Below, one piece after another: positions 19,164 to 30,459 of a stretch of 64,000 bases of DNA (its first letter is position 1; every line of letters begins with the position of its first letter). Location: the NCBI RefSeq assembly GCF_000496755.2, contig NZ_AYKS02000044.1, positions 39,239 through 103,238 on the forward strand, read 5' to 3'. A model generated the notes under the pieces. That model did no database searches. It saw nothing but the letters and a program-made list of their open reading frames with translations, and was not told the DNA's origin. This DNA comes from Serratia sp. DD3. GTDB taxonomy: Bacteria > Pseudomonadota > Gammaproteobacteria > Enterobacterales > Enterobacteriaceae. The position numbers and the translations under genes were made by a program.

Positions 19164-19367
19164 CTAAGGGGCTATGATGGGATACATCCCTGTATCCCAC
19201 CCTACGGGCCGACTGAATGCCGTTCAAATTTGCTCTTGGCAAATTTGTCGGCGGCTGGCACCGCTACGCCCCCTTCAACAGGCTTCCCCTAATAATAGAC
19301 TTGATCAAGCGTTTTCAAGTTAATTAAGTATATAAGATTGATATTTAATAAGACTGAACCTGCGATA

Positions 19368-20591
19368 TCACTCTTCGAACCACGGGGAAACAGGATCTGG
19401 GTAGGTGAGCCACTTCTCGGGCCCTTCCGCCATTTCCTGCTCAGTGAGTAGCGCTGCATCAAGTTGGCTGCGTAATACATTTTCATCCATATCTATCCCG
19501 ATAAAAACCAGCTCTTGGCGGGCATCCCCTACATCATCAATCCAATGCGATGCGATAAAATCGAGAGATTCCGTATCTGTCGGCCACTCCGCTTGCGGAA
19601 CGTTTACCCACCACATTCCACCTAACCCCTGATGTGCCACACCGCCCGCCTGCGACCATGTTCCAACATATTCCCGACGACTTGCAAGCCAATAATAGCC
19701 TTTAGATCTGATGACACCGGTCAACTCATTTTCCATGATTTGCCAGAAGCGTGCAGGGTGAAAAGGCCGACGAGCCCGGAATGTAAAACTGGAGATACCG
19801 TATTCATCAGTTTCAGGAAGATGCTCTCCCCGTAATTCTTTCAGCCAACCAGGAGCCTGAGCTGCTCTCTCAAAATCAAACAAACCGGTATTAAGTACCT
19901 GCTCTAGCGAAACAGCACCATATTGTGCGTTGATGATTTTTGCCACGGGGTTAAGGGAACGGATAATAGCAACGAGTTTCTCTTTTTGATCCTTATCTAT
20001 CAGGTCGATTTTATTGAGAATAAGCACGTCACAGAACTCAATTTGCTCAATAAGCAGATCTACAACGCTACGTTCGTCTTCTTCACCTAAAGATTCACCA
20101 CGTGACTGAATACTATCTTCAGATTCATAGTCGTTTAGAAAATTCCAAGCATCGACAACTGTTACCATGGTATCCAGCCTGGCAATATGTGACAGGCTCT
20201 CTCCATCATCGCCAGCAAAGGTAAAGGTTTCAGCGATTGGTAAAGGTTCAGAAATCCCGGTCGATTCGATCACTAACTGGTCAAAACGCCCCTCTTTGGC
20301 CAGTTGATTGACTTCCAGTAGCAGATCTTCACGTAATGTGCAGCAGATGCAGCCATTACTCATCTCTACTAACTTTTCATCTGTTCGGGAAAGTGCTGCG
20401 CCGCCATCTCTAACCAAAGAAGCATCAATGTTGACTTCTGACATATCGTTAACGATAACAGCAATACGCCTGCCTTCACGGTTATTTAAGATATGATTGA
20501 GCAACGTGGTCTTTCCTGCGCCCAAGAAGCCAGATAACACGGTGACAGGTAATCGGCTATCTTTTGTAATCCCTAGTGAAACCTCTGACAT
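19368..20591 (-). CDS. COG0523-family zinc metallochaperone GTPase
   Basis: This 407-residue G3E-family GTPase has Walker [16 protein letters not shown] near residue 22, the metal-binding CxCC motif in [15 protein letters not shown] near 77, and a guanine-specificity NKID near 200. The second half is the CobW C-terminal domain ([15 protein letters not shown]). The last 20 residues are acidic. This length and the DUF1007/NicO neighbourhood fit the Zur-regulated ZigA/YciC branch, which delivers zinc to client proteins under zinc limitation. A Zur-like palindrome is found about 125 bp upstream. Confidence 0.88.
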   Translation of the reverse strand: MSEVSLGITKDSRLPVTVLSGFLGAGKTTLLNHILNNREGRRIAVIVNDMSEVNIDASLVRDGGAALSRTDEKLVEMSNGCICCTLREDLLLEVNQLAKEGRFDQLVIESTGISEPLPIAETFTFAGDDGESLSHIARLDTMVTVVDAWNFLNDYESEDSIQSRGESLGEEDERSVVDLLIEQIEFCDVLILNKIDLIDKDQKEKLVAIIRSLNPVAKIINAQYGAVSLEQVLNTGLFDFERAAQAPGWLKELRGEHLPETDEYGISSFTFRARRPFHPARFWQIMENELTGVIRSKGYYWLASRREYVGTWSQAGGVAHQGLGGMWWVNVPQAEWPTDTESLDFIASHWIDDVGDARQELVFIGIDMDENVLRSQLDAALLTEQEMAEGPEKWLTYPDPVSPWFEE

Positions 20592-20714
20592 TGCTCACTG
20601 TTCTCCCAATACTTTCATCAATAATCCGTTAATCGTGTTTACCCCGCCAATTCCGTTACGGGGCTCGTTGACGGTAATCCCGCACAAACATTTGAAGGTC
20701 ATTTTGATATTATT

Positions 20715-20730
20715 ACGTTATAACATAACA
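20715..20730. promoter_or_regulatory. Zur-like box upstream of the COG0523 gene
   Basis: ACGTTATAACATAACA contains the GTTAT-N3-ATAAC dyad typical of enterobacterial Zur sites, placed as expected for the zinc GTPase gene (start 20591). A wider TGATATT...AATATCA dyad flanks it. Zur would repress the gene when zinc is plentiful. The gap 20592-20862 holds nothing else recognised. Confidence 0.45.
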
Positions 20731-20862
20731 ATATCAATTGCCAATTTGATCGTTACCATTGAACCTGTGTAGTCATGCGGGAAGAGTTGGCTTTAATAAG
20801 CGCGGTCTGTGGAGGATTACCAGGCTAGACAGTACCTGACCGCAAAGCCGGGGAGTTGTTGA

Positions 20863-21645
20863 TCAACCTACCTGTACCGACAGCATGCTGAGGGCCCCCA
20901 TTTCGATCCCATCAACCGGGATCGACATCGCTTCATTGCCATCCCAACTCCCTAGGATGTACAACAGTGGCAGGTAATGTTCTGGCGTTGGGTTCGACAA
21001 CATCGCCCCTTCATGCTGGTGATAATTCACCAACGGATGATGTTCACCCTGATAATCAAGATGGTCACGGACATATTGGTTAAAAGACTCCGCCCATGGA
21101 TAGGGGCTGATATCTTGCTGCCATTTCAGCATACGCAGGTTATGTACCACATTGCCACTGGCCACCAGCATCACTCCTTGATCACGAAGGGCTGACAGCT
21201 TACGGCCTAGTTGATAGTGATATTCTGCTGGCTGGGTCCCATCAATACTCAATTGCACCACCGGAATATCCGCTTGTGGATACATCTTGATTAAAACTCC
21301 CCAGCTACCATGATCAAGCCCCCACTCGCTGCTATCGGCGATAACCTTAACCGGGGCCAGTAAACGTTGCAGTTCTGCCGCCAGTTCAGGCGAGCCGGGT
21401 GCCGGATATTGGATATCAAACAATGCCTGAGGAAAACCACCAAAATCGTGGATGGTTTTCGGCTGAGCCATTGCAGTGACTGCGGTCATTTGCAGGCACC
21501 AGTGAGCAGAAATAGCCACAATCGCCCTGGGCCTTGGCAATTGTTCACCCAGCGCACGCCATGCCTGCGTATAACGGTTTTCTTCCAACACGTTCATCGG
21601 GCTACCGTGGCCAAGAAAAAGAGCGGGCATACGAGAAGTGGTCAT
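20863..21645 (-). CDS. ygiD: 4,5-DOPA-extradiol-type dioxygenase YgiD
   Basis: This 260-residue member of the LigB class III extradiol dioxygenases opens oxygenated aromatic rings; E. coli YgiD acts on DOPA in vitro. Metal-site regions are visible: LFLGHGSPMNVL (His ~14), SAHWCLQMTAV (His ~48) and SGNVVHNLRML (His ~168). GAGGGTAA precedes the ATG. It lies in the conserved slot between ygiC and ribB, although a zinc module is inserted before it. Confidence 0.9.
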   Translation of the reverse strand: MTTSRMPALFLGHGSPMNVLEENRYTQAWRALGEQLPRPRAIVAISAHWCLQMTAVTAMAQPKTIHDFGGFPQALFDIQYPAPGSPELAAELQRLLAPVKVIADSSEWGLDHGSWGVLIKMYPQADIPVVQLSIDGTQPAEYHYQLGRKLSALRDQGVMLVASGNVVHNLRMLKWQQDISPYPWAESFNQYVRDHLDYQGEHHPLVNYHQHEGAMLSNPTPEHYLPLLYILGSWDGNEAMSIPVDGIEMGALSMLSVQVG

Positions 21646-21769
21646 AAATTACCCTCAGCTTAGAATAATAATTCGTCTGCTGATGACATTACGCTCTTCA
21701 TGCGGTTAAAAAAGTCAGATAAGTATGATAAAGATTTTCAATAAATTTGAATTACTGTATTTAACCAAT

Positions 21770-21795
21770 AAAAAAGCCGCAACGCGGCTTTTTTA
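21770..21795. terminator. Bidirectional terminator downstream of ribB
   Basis: GCCGC-AAC-GCGGC (21776-21788) is flanked by A5 and T6 runs, so it can end transcription from either side. On the minus strand it lies about 90 bp after the ribB stop. From 21797 to 21875 there is a degraded interspersed-repeat piece (TGTTCAAAACGC...GCGTTTTGTCCTGCAACTTC). Confidence 0.85.
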
Positions 21796-21882
21796 TCTAT
21801 ACCGTCACCAATGGCGCTGCAGCGGTGTTCAAAACGCACGGCGTTTTGTCCTGCAACTTCATTGAACTTGGGTATACATCAG

Positions 21883-22539
21883 TCAATTAACTGACTTTTT
21901 TTCCTGTGCCTGACGGTAAGCCACCAGATCTTCGATGGTCAACACCACCATGTCATGTTGCTTGGCAAAGGTGATCACTTCAGGGGCACGTGCCATGCTG
22001 CCGTCATCATTGGTCAATTCACACAGCACACCTGCAGGTTTAAACCCTGCCAGGGAAACCAGGTCAACCGTTGCTTCGGTATGGCCTCGGCGGCTCAATA
22101 CGCCACCGGGTTGCGCACGTAGTGGGAAAACATGACCAGGGCGATGCAAATCACTGGGTTTGGCATTATCAGCAATCGCCGCACGGATAGTGGTCAGGCG
22201 ATCAGCCGCAGAAACACCGGTGGTGACACCTTGTGCCGCTTCAATGGTCACGGTGAACGCCGTCTGGAATTGGCTGGAGTTATTGCTGACCATCATCGGC
22301 AATTCAAGCTGCTGACGACGCTCTTCGGGGATACAGAGGCACACAATACCGCTACAATGGCGAATGGTCAGCGCCATCTGCTCAACGGTCATGGTTTCTG
22401 CGGCGAAAATCATGTCACCTTCGTTTTCACGATTCTCATCATCAAGCACCATCACACCACGTCCACTACGCAGTGCCTCCAGAGCATGTTCAACGCGTTC
22501 TAACGGCGTACCGAAATCTGAAAGTAGAGTCTGATTCAT
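21883..22539 (-). CDS. ribB: 3,4-dihydroxy-2-butanone 4-phosphate synthase
   Basis: RibB converts ribulose 5-phosphate to L-3,4-dihydroxy-2-butanone 4-phosphate plus formate for riboflavin synthesis. The 218-residue protein has the acidic Mg site [11 protein letters not shown] near residue 34. It also has [10 protein letters not shown] near 60, the substrate loop HRPGHVFPL near 136, and [11 protein letters not shown] near 150. It is preceded by an FMN riboswitch, so it is shut down when FMN is abundant. Confidence 0.97.
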   Translation of the reverse strand: MNQTLLSDFGTPLERVEHALEALRSGRGVMVLDDENRENEGDMIFAAETMTVEQMALTIRHCSGIVCLCIPEERRQQLELPMMVSNNSSQFQTAFTVTIEAAQGVTTGVSAADRLTTIRAAIADNAKPSDLHRPGHVFPLRAQPGGVLSRRGHTEATVDLVSLAGFKPAGVLCELTNDDGSMARAPEVITFAKQHDMVVLTIEDLVAYRQAQEKKSVN

Positions 22540-22612
22540 GGTAAAAAAACCTCATTAATATTATGGATTACCAGAATCAGGGCGATCTTGAGGAGTGGCC
22601 ATCACAATAGCC

Positions 22613-22645
22613 GAAAAAATAACGCAAGCGGGCTTCGGCCCGGCA
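22613..22645 (-). terminator. Riboswitch expression-platform hairpin of ribB
   Basis: On the minus strand a GCCGGGC-CGAA-GCCCGC-type hairpin is followed by TTGCGTTATTTTTT. It directly follows the FMN aptamer and precedes the ribB ribosome site, the position of an intrinsic terminator used by the riboswitch. Confidence 0.75.
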
Positions 22646-22652
22646 GGTGTCG

Positions 22653-22812
22653 TTACTCTCTCCCATCCGGACTATTACCGTCGGCCCCGGAATTACACCG
22701 GATCTGCTGACCTCTAACCCACTCCAAAGAGACAGGCTGAGCGCTCGCGGGCTTTCACCGTAAAAGATGATTTACCGCCGGTGGGGACTTGCACCCCGCC
22801 CTGAGAATAAGC
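22653..22812 (-). ncRNA. FMN riboswitch (RFN element)
   Basis: Read on the minus strand, all the conserved RFN blocks occur in order: TTCTCAGGGCGGGGTGCAAG, CCCACCGGCGGTAAATC, AAAGCCCGCGAGCG, GGTCAGCAGATCCGGTG, ATTCCGGGGCCGACGG and GTCCGGATGGGAGAGAG. It binds FMN and represses ribB through the following hairpin. It is a single copy in the expected leader position. Confidence 0.96.
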
Positions 22813-22941
22813 CCACAAACTATAAACCTATCCCCTGTCTCTTTCAACTGGGTTCATCGCAAGAGGTTAATAGTTTATCTGGCAAGCAACACGCATTACA
22901 CTAGACGGTAGCCACCCAATATCAGAAAGGGAAACACCACC

Positions 22942-23214
22942 ATGATTGACCCGAAAAAAATTGAACAGATCGCACGCCAAGTACAAGAATCGCTGCCTAA
23001 AGGCGTCCGTGAATTCGGGGAAGACGTTGAGAAAAAAGTCCGCCAGGTATTGCAAGCACAACTGACCCGCCTGGATTTAGTCAGTCGCGAAGAGTTTGAT
23101 ATTCAGACCCAAGTATTACTGCGCACCCGTGAAAAACTGGCGCTGCTGGAACAGCGCCTAGCTGAGTTGGAAAACCAACGCCACAGCGCAGTAACCACCA
23201 AACCCGAAGAGTAA
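22942..23214 (+). CDS. ubiK: Ubiquinone biosynthesis accessory factor UbiK
   Basis: This 90-residue protein (formerly YqiC, BMFP family) helps assemble the aerobic ubiquinone biosynthesis complex with UbiJ. It begins [20 protein letters not shown], and the C-terminal half is a trimeric coiled coil ([21 protein letters not shown]). An AAAGGGAAAC ribosome site precedes the ATG. It lies downstream of the divergent ribB leader, as in E. coli. Confidence 0.95.
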   Translation: MIDPKKIEQIARQVQESLPKGVREFGEDVEKKVRQVLQAQLTRLDLVSREEFDIQTQVLLRTREKLALLEQRLAELENQRHSAVTTKPEE

Positions 23215-23256
23215 TAGCGGATTTCTCCGCCATCATTATCAGGTGCGAGCCCCTCT

Positions 23257-23367
23257 AGGTGGGTTCGCAATAATGTGGTGCGCAATAAATAAATGTGGGT
23301 ACGCAATAACTGTCGGTTCGCAATAACTGTCGGTTCGCAATAACTGTCGGTTCGCAATAAATGTGGC
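23257..23367. repeat. Short tandem repeat, 17-bp unit
   Basis: TTCGCAATAACTGTCGG occurs in about four consecutive units (about 23299-23366), two of them perfect. Two more degenerate units lie to the left (TTCGCAATAATGTGG, TGCGCAATAAATAAATGTGGG). It fills the space between the convergent ubiK and yjeH genes and ends 7 bp before the yjeH stop. It is probably variable in copy number. Confidence 0.85.
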
Positions 23368-23373
23368 TTTTGC

Positions 23374-24627
23374 TTATTGCTTGCGGACTACCGCTGGCAG
23401 TTTACGCGGCATCACCAGCCAGATGACCGCGAACATTCCCAGTGCATACAGGCTTTCCCAGCCAATAATCACCAGCAACAGCAAGCACAGTAACGAGCCG
23501 ACAATCGCCATCAGCCGGGAGCGCCCCTGTAATATCCGCCAGCCCGCCAGCATACACAGCAGATAAATCAGCACAAAAATCCCATTGGCATAGACCAACA
23601 ACATATCCAACGGCAATTCCAGGGTATGAATCAGCAAGGTAAAGCTCAGGCAACTGACTGCCACCGCATTCAGTGCATTAACGGGAACCTGCCCAGCGGA
23701 GAGTTTAGCTAACGGGCTCGCGGGTCTCTGTTGTGCTTGTGACCACACCAGCCGGGCAAAACTCTGGGTATAAATATTCACGCTGGCAAAGCAAGCCAGA
23801 TAACCGATGATGCAGGCAACCCATAACGCATGTTCGCCAAAGAGCTGCACCACAATGCCTGGCAGTGAAGCCGCCGCTGCCTGATCCTCACTATATGCAT
23901 GGAAATGCAACACCGCGACAGTACAGCCCCAATAGACCGCCCCCGCGACCGTCAACCCCACCAGCAACGCCCGGGGAAAATCCCGTTCCGGGTTACGAAA
24001 TTCTGTCGCCAGATGAGCAAAAGCCTCCAGCCCGACAAAGCACCAGAACATCACGGCAAGTGCGTGGAACATATTAGTTGAAGAGATATCGTGGATAGCT
24101 GGCCAAGCGATCTGTGCTGGGGTGATCCCCCCTTGCAGCCAGATCGCCACCACCAATGCGATCACCAAAAGAGCGATCAACGTCTGAATATTCGCGCTGG
24201 AACCAGCACTACGTAGGCCCAGTAACCAAATCACCACCAGTGTGGCAATTTCAACCAACAGTAATTGATTAGAGCCCCAACCAAATGCCGCTTGCCAGAA
24301 ACCCACCGCAATCTGCAAGGCCGCAGGCAACCCCACCGGGATCACGGAAAGAAATAGCCAGGCGGTGACTTTGGCCATTCGCGGGCCAAACGCCAGGCCA
24401 ACAAAGTGCGCAGCCCCTCCGGCACTGGGAAAATGGCGCCCCAATGCGGCAAAAGCAATGGCAATCGGAAAGACCAATATCAACAATATTGGCCAGGCCC
24501 ACAGGCTGTCACTTCCCGCCACCAGTGCAGCCAAGGCGGGCACAGCAAAGACCCCGGTACCCAACAGTGAAGTGGACAACAGCCCCACGCCTTGTAACAA
24601 ACTGAGTTCTTGCTTTAGTCCGCTCAC
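23374..24627 (-). CDS. yjeH: L-methionine/branched-chain amino acid exporter YjeH
   Basis: This 417-residue APC-superfamily transporter has about twelve membrane segments. It starts with a GTG codon, MSGLKQELSLLQGVGLL, preceded by AAGGCGG; the longer in-frame opening to 24657 lacks such a site. The GLLSTSLLGTGVFAVPALAAL helix break near residue 17 and the FWCFVGLEAFAHLATEF block near 205 match YjeH, which exports methionine and branched-chain amino acids. In E. coli yjeH lies elsewhere; here it follows hldE by 60 bp. Confidence 0.88.
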   Translation of the reverse strand: MSGLKQELSLLQGVGLLSTSLLGTGVFAVPALAALVAGSDSLWAWPILLILVFPIAIAFAALGRHFPSAGGAAHFVGLAFGPRMAKVTAWLFLSVIPVGLPAALQIAVGFWQAAFGWGSNQLLLVEIATLVVIWLLGLRSAGSSANIQTLIALLVIALVVAIWLQGGITPAQIAWPAIHDISSTNMFHALAVMFWCFVGLEAFAHLATEFRNPERDFPRALLVGLTVAGAVYWGCTVAVLHFHAYSEDQAAAASLPGIVVQLFGEHALWVACIIGYLACFASVNIYTQSFARLVWSQAQQRPASPLAKLSAGQVPVNALNAVAVSCLSFTLLIHTLELPLDMLLVYANGIFVLIYLLCMLAGWRILQGRSRLMAIVGSLLCLLLLVIIGWESLYALGMFAVIWLVMPRKLPAVVRKQ

Positions 24628-24687
24628 TGTACACCGCCTTGTAAACCCAACCACCATACAAACAAATTGTAGCCGAGTTAATGGCCC

Positions 24688-26121
24688 TTAGTTGCTGGAG
24701 CGGTCCTTGATGGCTTTAATGATATTGGTCGTTGATAACCCATTCTCAAAGTTTAGTACTTTGACCTCACCACCATTAGCCCAGACTTCAACACTACCGG
24801 CAATTTCATGCGGTTGATAATCGCCACCTTTGACCAGCAGATCAGGCAAAATATCGGCGATAAGACGCTGCGGAGTATCTTCTTCAAACGACACCACCCA
24901 ATCGACAGCTTCCAGCGCAGCTAACACCACCATGCGGTTTTCCAGCGGGTTAATTGGCCGGGTTTCCCCTTTCAGGCGTTTAGTGGACGCGTCACTATTC
25001 ACTGCAACAATCAGGCGATCACCCAATTTACGGGCGTTTGCCAGGTAAGAGACATGGCCGGCGTGGAGAATATCGAAAATGCCATTGGTCATCACCACTT
25101 TCTCACCCCGTTGGCGCGCCTGTGCCACGGTCTTTTTCAGTTCAGCTTCGCTCATGACACCAAAACCGGTTTTTGCCCGGCCACGAATGGCATTTTCCAG
25201 CTCAATAGGGGAAACGGTGGAGGTACCCAATTTACCGACCACCACACCAGCGGCGGCATTAGCCAGGAAACAGGCATCTTCCAAGGTATTGCCGGCGGCC
25301 AGCGCCGCGGCCAACACACCGATAACCGTATCACCGGCGCCGGTCACGTCGAACACTTCTTGCGCCAGGGTAGGCAAATGCAGCGGAGCCTGCCCCTGTT
25401 GTAACAGGGTCATCCCTTGTTCTGAACGGGTAATTAACAACGCTGACAACTCATAATCCGCCACCAGCTTGATGCCCCGCTCAACCAATTCGGCTTCACT
25501 CTTGCAATGACCCACTACCGCTTCAAACTCAGACAGGTTTGGCGTCAATAAGGTGGCCCCGCGATAACGTTCAAAATCGGAGCCTTTAGGGTCAATTAAT
25601 ACCGGTACCTTGGCAGCACGCGCCAACTGGATCATCCCTTGTACCTGGCTCAACGCCCCTTTGGCGTAATCCGATAAGACTAGCGCACCAATTTGCGGCA
25701 ATGCGTGCTGAATGCGATCAAAGATCGGCTGTTGATCAACGTTAGAGAAGCCTTCTTCAAAGTCGAGGCGAATCAACTGTTGATTACGGGAAAGTACCCG
25801 TAACTTGGTAATCGTAGGATGGGTGGACACCGACACAAAATCACAGCGCACATTCACTTCACTGAGTTTGGTATTCAGGGCTCGTGCGGCGTCATCAATC
25901 CCCGTCAACCCGACCAGACGAGAGTTGGCACCCAGCGAAGCGATATTCATCGCCACGTTCGCTGCACCACCTGGACGCTCCTCGATAGCCTCAACCTTGA
26001 CTACCGGCACCGGCGCTTCCGGTGAAATACGGCTGGTCGGCCCGTGCCAATAGCGATCCAACATGACGTCACCCACCACCAATACACTGGCACGGTGAAA
26101 ATCTGGCAGTGTCACTTTCAT
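24688..26121 (-). CDS. hldE: Bifunctional heptose kinase/adenylyltransferase HldE
   Basis: HldE makes ADP-heptose precursors for the lipopolysaccharide inner core. Residues 1-~318 are a PfkB-type kinase that phosphorylates heptose 7-phosphate ([15 protein letters not shown] near 52; anion-hole [15 protein letters not shown] near 260). Residues ~345-477 are a nucleotidyltransferase ([16 protein letters not shown] with the HxGH motif; later the family Lys-Gly-Gly-Asp-Tyr block). Length 477 is standard. It follows glnE on the same strand. Confidence 0.97.
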   Translation of the reverse strand: MKVTLPDFHRASVLVVGDVMLDRYWHGPTSRISPEAPVPVVKVEAIEERPGGAANVAMNIASLGANSRLVGLTGIDDAARALNTKLSEVNVRCDFVSVSTHPTITKLRVLSRNQQLIRLDFEEGFSNVDQQPIFDRIQHALPQIGALVLSDYAKGALSQVQGMIQLARAAKVPVLIDPKGSDFERYRGATLLTPNLSEFEAVVGHCKSEAELVERGIKLVADYELSALLITRSEQGMTLLQQGQAPLHLPTLAQEVFDVTGAGDTVIGVLAAALAAGNTLEDACFLANAAAGVVVGKLGTSTVSPIELENAIRGRAKTGFGVMSEAELKKTVAQARQRGEKVVMTNGIFDILHAGHVSYLANARKLGDRLIVAVNSDASTKRLKGETRPINPLENRMVVLAALEAVDWVVSFEEDTPQRLIADILPDLLVKGGDYQPHEIAGSVEVWANGGEVKVLNFENGLSTTNIIKAIKDRSSN

Positions 26122-26158
26122 CCAATAACTCCCAACAAGTGATATTTCTCATGATTCA

Positions 26159-26189
26159 AGCGGCAGGAAGCCCTTCGCTCACTGCCGCT
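26159..26189. repeat. Intergenic hairpin between glnE and hldE
   Basis: AGCGGCAG and CTGCCGCT are perfect 8-bp arms around a 15-base loop. There is no clear T run on the minus strand, so it is more likely a mRNA-stabilising or REP-like hairpin than a terminator. Confidence 0.5.
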
Positions 26190-26266
26190 AGCCATATGAT
26201 GAGTACAAAAAAAATTTGGCGAATATTAACATAAAAGCCGAAGTAGCCGTAAAAACTGACGACAAA

Positions 26267-29104
26267 TTACCCCAACCATTTACGCCAACTGGCACACACC
26301 TGCTCACGCTCAGCCGCAAACAACGTCTGACTGACTTTACTGGACTGTTCTTGCAGTGCCAGGTGGTGAATTTCATCACGCATAGTGACATAGGCCATGG
26401 TTAACGCCTGCGCCTCCTGTTCCGGCATGATGTTATAATTGGCCATCAGCTCAAAGATCCGCACATTATCCGACCAACGCGTTAAACGCGGTTCCCCCCG
26501 GGCGTAACGCAACACCAGGTATTGGGCGATAAATTCAATATCGGTGATGCCACCTTCATCGGCTTTGATATCGAATAGATCACGCTGCTTACTCCCTAAA
26601 TGGTGGCGCATCTTTTCCCGCATTTCCCGCACTTCTTGTTGTAGTTTGGTGACCTCACGCGGTTTACACAGAATCTCGTGGCGGATGTGGTCAAATTGCC
26701 GATGCAATGCCGGGTCGCCATAGACAATACGCGCCCGCACCAACGCCTGATGTTCCCATGTCCAAGCCTCATTACGCTGGTAGTCAGCAAACGCCTCTAT
26801 CGTGCTCACCAGCATCCCCGCCGCACCGGAAGGGCGCAGGCGGGCATCCACCTCGTAGAGAATACCGGAAGAGGTACGGGTGCTGAACAGATGCATGATT
26901 CGTTGTGCTAAGCGCAGATAAAACTGGCGACCATCAATACAACGTTCGCCGTCAGTCATCACTTCCGGTGGGCAATCCAACAGAAAGACCAGATCGAGAT
27001 CTGAGCTGTAGCCCAATTCCCAGCCCCCCAGCTTACCGTAGCCGATAACCGCGAACCCGCGCCCCTCACGCTCATGTAAATGGGTGGGTTGACCGTAACG
27101 GGCAGACATATCCATCCAGGCCTGCTGCACCACCGTATCAATGATGGCTTCTGCCAGATAGGTTAAGTGATCACTCACTTTCATCACTGGCAGAACTTCA
27201 GCAATATCTGCGGCGGCAATACGCAATTGCTGCGCCTGCTTGAACTGGCGCAATGCTTCTAACTGCTGCTCTTCATCATCTTCCGGGACCCGCAGGCGGT
27301 ATTGGCGCAATTCACTGCAATACGCCCCTGGAGCCACCGGTTGATACAGCGTGGAGGTATCCAGCAACTCATCCAGCAGTAGCGGATAGCGTGCCAATTG
27401 GCTGGTGACCATCGGTGATGCCGCACAAAGACGAATCAGGTGGCTAAGGGCCGCATGGTTTTCCATCAGCAGCTCAAGATAGGTGGTGCGAGTAACAATG
27501 CTCAGCAGTAATTGACTCAAGCGCACCAACACCGTGGTCACATCATGACGTGGGCACACTTCAGCCAATAGGCGTGGCATCAATTGATCCAACACATCTC
27601 GCCCACGTGGACCGATAGTCCGCTTGTCTACATCATGACGGAAGCTGGCAATGGTATGCAGCATCTGCTTGCGCGACTCTGGATTCAGATGGGGCGTCAA
27701 AGGGGCCAGTTCATTCTCATCCAGCGCATCCTGCCATAGGCTATGGAAATGCTGATAGTTGGGATCTTCACCCACATCCGGGCTGTCGTCACCAATCAGC
27801 TCATCAAACACTGCTCGAACTTGCTGCATATGGTTATCCAGCAGGGTGACCAGCGCTTGCCAATCCGCTTGCCCCATCCCCCAAGCCAAGCGAGCCTGAT
27901 CCAGCTCATCCTGCGGCAAGGTTTGCGTTTGTTGATCACCAATCGCCTGCAGCAGGTTCTCCAAGCGCCGCAGCAATAGATAGCTCTCACTGAGTGAAGC
28001 AACCTGTTGCTCAGCCAGCAGCCCTAACGCCCCCACGGCTTGCAACGTGGGTAACAGCGAACTCCCTTGTAAATCCGGCTCACGCCCACCGCGGATCAAT
28101 TGGAATACCTGAGTAATAAACTCAATTTCGCGAATACCGCCGGCACCCAGCTTGATATTGTCTTTCAACCCCCGCCGCCGCACTTCACGGGCGATCATGC
28201 TCTTCATATTACGCAGCGACTGGATCACACTGAAATCGATATAGCGACGGAACACAAAAGGCCGCAACAGGTTACGCAGTTCCTGACTGTAAGGGTCTTC
28301 CGCCCCGCCCATCAACCGCGCCTTCACCATGGCATAACGTTCCCAATCCCGCCCCTGCTCCTGGTAATAATCCTCCAGCGCGGCAAAGCTCATCACCAAG
28401 GGGCCGCTATCACCAAAGGGCCGCAGGCGCATGTCGACACGATAGACAAAACCATCAATAGTTTGCTGATCCAGCACCTTGATCACCCGTTGCCCCAAAC
28501 GGGTAAAGAACTGGGCATTATCCAACTCACGCCGCCCGCCCTGAGTGTGACCATTTTCCGGATAGGCGAAAATCAGATCGATATCAGAAGAAAAATTCAG
28601 TTCCCCACCGCCCAGCTTGCCCATCCCCAGGATCAGCAATGGCTGAGGTTCGCCCTGGGCATTACAAGGAGTCCCCCACTCGCAACAACAGGTTTGATAT
28701 AGCCAGTCACGGGCGCTGACGATCAGCGTTTCCGCCAAGGCGCTCAACTGCTGCAGTGTATCTTGCGTTGAACACAACTGTAGGGCCTGCGCCCAGGCAA
28801 TGCGCACTAGGCTTTCACGGCGGAACAGGCGCAATACCTGCATTAACTGCCCTTCGTCACGCACGTCTTCAAGTGTGTCCTGCAACCAGGCGGCATAATG
28901 CTGCCACTCATCCGCCACTGGCGGTTGCTTGCGCAGCGTCTCTAACCATTCTGGGTGATGAAGCAACATGTCACTGACAAAATCGCTCGACACCAGAACA
29001 GCCTGTTCGGTGTTACTGAGCACCATTTCGGCACCCAACGTTTCCTGAAAACGCTGCACAATATTCTGTGCCTGGCGCTGTAATGCAGCAGAGAGTGGCA
29101 ACAT
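26267..29104 (-). CDS. glnE: Glutamine synthetase adenylyltransferase/deadenylase
   Basis: GlnE adenylylates and deadenylylates glutamine synthetase in answer to PII status and glutamine. The 945-residue protein has two nucleotidyltransferase domains: the N-terminal deadenylase ([19 protein letters not shown] near 170) and the C-terminal adenylase ([18 protein letters not shown] near 700). Each is followed by a helical domain. ATG 29104 is used because homologous sequence starts there; a further 24 in-frame codons upstream do not match the family. It lies between ygiF and hldE. Confidence 0.96.
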   Translation of the reverse strand: MLPLSAALQRQAQNIVQRFQETLGAEMVLSNTEQAVLVSSDFVSDMLLHHPEWLETLRKQPPVADEWQHYAAWLQDTLEDVRDEGQLMQVLRLFRRESLVRIAWAQALQLCSTQDTLQQLSALAETLIVSARDWLYQTCCCEWGTPCNAQGEPQPLLILGMGKLGGGELNFSSDIDLIFAYPENGHTQGGRRELDNAQFFTRLGQRVIKVLDQQTIDGFVYRVDMRLRPFGDSGPLVMSFAALEDYYQEQGRDWERYAMVKARLMGGAEDPYSQELRNLLRPFVFRRYIDFSVIQSLRNMKSMIAREVRRRGLKDNIKLGAGGIREIEFITQVFQLIRGGREPDLQGSSLLPTLQAVGALGLLAEQQVASLSESYLLLRRLENLLQAIGDQQTQTLPQDELDQARLAWGMGQADWQALVTLLDNHMQQVRAVFDELIGDDSPDVGEDPNYQHFHSLWQDALDENELAPLTPHLNPESRKQMLHTIASFRHDVDKRTIGPRGRDVLDQLMPRLLAEVCPRHDVTTVLVRLSQLLLSIVTRTTYLELLMENHAALSHLIRLCAASPMVTSQLARYPLLLDELLDTSTLYQPVAPGAYCSELRQYRLRVPEDDEEQQLEALRQFKQAQQLRIAAADIAEVLPVMKVSDHLTYLAEAIIDTVVQQAWMDMSARYGQPTHLHEREGRGFAVIGYGKLGGWELGYSSDLDLVFLLDCPPEVMTDGERCIDGRQFYLRLAQRIMHLFSTRTSSGILYEVDARLRPSGAAGMLVSTIEAFADYQRNEAWTWEHQALVRARIVYGDPALHRQFDHIRHEILCKPREVTKLQQEVREMREKMRHHLGSKQRDLFDIKADEGGITDIEFIAQYLVLRYARGEPRLTRWSDNVRIFELMANYNIMPEQEAQALTMAYVTMRDEIHHLALQEQSSKVSQTLFAAEREQVCASWRKWLG

Positions 29105-29163
29105 AGTGATGGACCTGTGCTGTGGCCTGCCAGCCATGATTAATAAACTTGGGTATACACCCT

Positions 29164-30459
29164 TTAACTTAACCAAAACGACGCATGGGAAAGCGCCTGT
29201 TTACGACAAGATTCATACCAGCCCTGGCGATTCTCGGCGACAGCAGATTGCAACTCACGCCAACCCGCAATATAGGGTTCAGTTTCGCTATCAGGATAAG
29301 CGCCAGACAGTAATAGCAACGACAGTACCTGCCGGGTCAAACGTGGCAATTGCTCTTGGTAATCATCTTCGCTCAGTTTCTGCGCGAAAGCCGCTTTCAA
29401 CTCCGCCACACAGCGCGCCAACATAATATCGCAGAAACGTTTGAAGGAACCGCCCAGCTTGACCTGTGCTTTACTATCAATAAAGGGTCGCCATGCAGCG
29501 GTCACTAACCACGACGTAAGTACCAACTTACCTTGCAGGTACTCTGGGCTGTAACACAACACCTGAGGCTCGGTGGTTTTTGCCTCCAGCAACGGCTCCA
29601 GTGCCGTCAAACAGGCGCGTAAATCCGTACTGGCTTTACGAGGCACCAGACCACCAAACAACACCAGCGCCTGGCGAATCAACGCTATCGCCTCTATCAC
29701 CCCGTGACGGGCCTGTTGGTCACCACGTAACCAGAGCTCTTCATGATATTGCCAATGACTCAGCGCCTGCTCACAGGCAGCCACCATTCCCTGTTCCACG
29801 GTGGATTTGGCCGCCAGTTTCAGTACCTTTAGCGGCTGCCGCTCACGGGGTACATTACCTTGCGCCAAGTGGTAACCGCGAGCGGCCTTGCTCAGGCTCC
29901 CCTGCCGCAAACCACCTTGTTCAGCCAATTTTGCCGCCAAAGCCAGTAAATCCGCCGTTTCGCCACTTTTCAGCTCCAGCTCCAGTTCGCATATGGCTTC
30001 ACTGTCTTCACCTGCACGCACTTCGCCTTGGTCAAAGCCAATCTCGACCTCGCTGTTACCGTAAGTAACCACCCACTTCTCACGCACAAAATCAGTGCGA
30101 AACAGCGGCTGCAACGCCTTTTGCAACGGCAGCAACTTGCAACCCTCTGGCCAGATATCCGCAGGGAATTTTTTCAAGCCCAGCGTGGGTTTAGCGATGG
30201 CAACATTATATTCTGGCCGCTGATGCAGCCCCCCAATCACCGAACCGGCGGTTTTAAGGGTCATCTCGTATTTGCCATCACAACCACGAATACGCAAACC
30301 CATATCATGGTTGCGCATAAAGTTATCGGCAGTTTCATAATAAATATTGGTTAGCTGCTGCGGTGCCACATGCTCATTAGGCCAGGCCGCAAATCGCTCG
30401 AAAAGCGTATCGACCGCAGTGGGGGAAACAATAAACTTCAGTTCTATTTCAACACTCAT
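29164..30459 (-). CDS. ygiF: Inorganic triphosphatase YgiF (CYTH + CHAD)
   Basis: This 431-residue protein has an N-terminal CYTH domain starting [11 protein letters not shown], with the ExExK triphosphate-binding motif at residues 4-8. A C-terminal CHAD helical domain (~215-431) has conserved His/Arg ([19 protein letters not shown]). The E. coli homologue hydrolyses inorganic tripolyphosphate. The start was moved from an in-frame position at 30504 to the conserved MSVEIEL. The gene heads a ygiF-glnE-hldE run. Confidence 0.94.
   Translation of the reverse strand: MSVEIELKFIVSPTAVDTLFERFAAWPNEHVAPQQLTNIYYETADNFMRNHDMGLRIRGCDGKYEMTLKTAGSVIGGLHQRPEYNVAIAKPTLGLKKFPADIWPEGCKLLPLQKALQPLFRTDFVREKWVVTYGNSEVEIGFDQGEVRAGEDSEAICELELELKSGETADLLALAAKLAEQGGLRQGSLSKAARGYHLAQGNVPRERQPLKVLKLAAKSTVEQGMVAACEQALSHWQYHEELWLRGDQQARHGVIEAIALIRQALVLFGGLVPRKASTDLRACLTALEPLLEAKTTEPQVLCYSPEYLQGKLVLTSWLVTAAWRPFIDSKAQVKLGGSFKRFCDIMLARCVAELKAAFAQKLSEDDYQEQLPRLTRQVLSLLLLSGAYPDSETEPYIAGWRELQSAVAENRQGWYESCRKQALSHASFWLS

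Noticed and set aside
23257..23367. CRISPR array
   Set aside because: Units are 17 bp in direct tandem with no unique spacers and no cas genes nearby.
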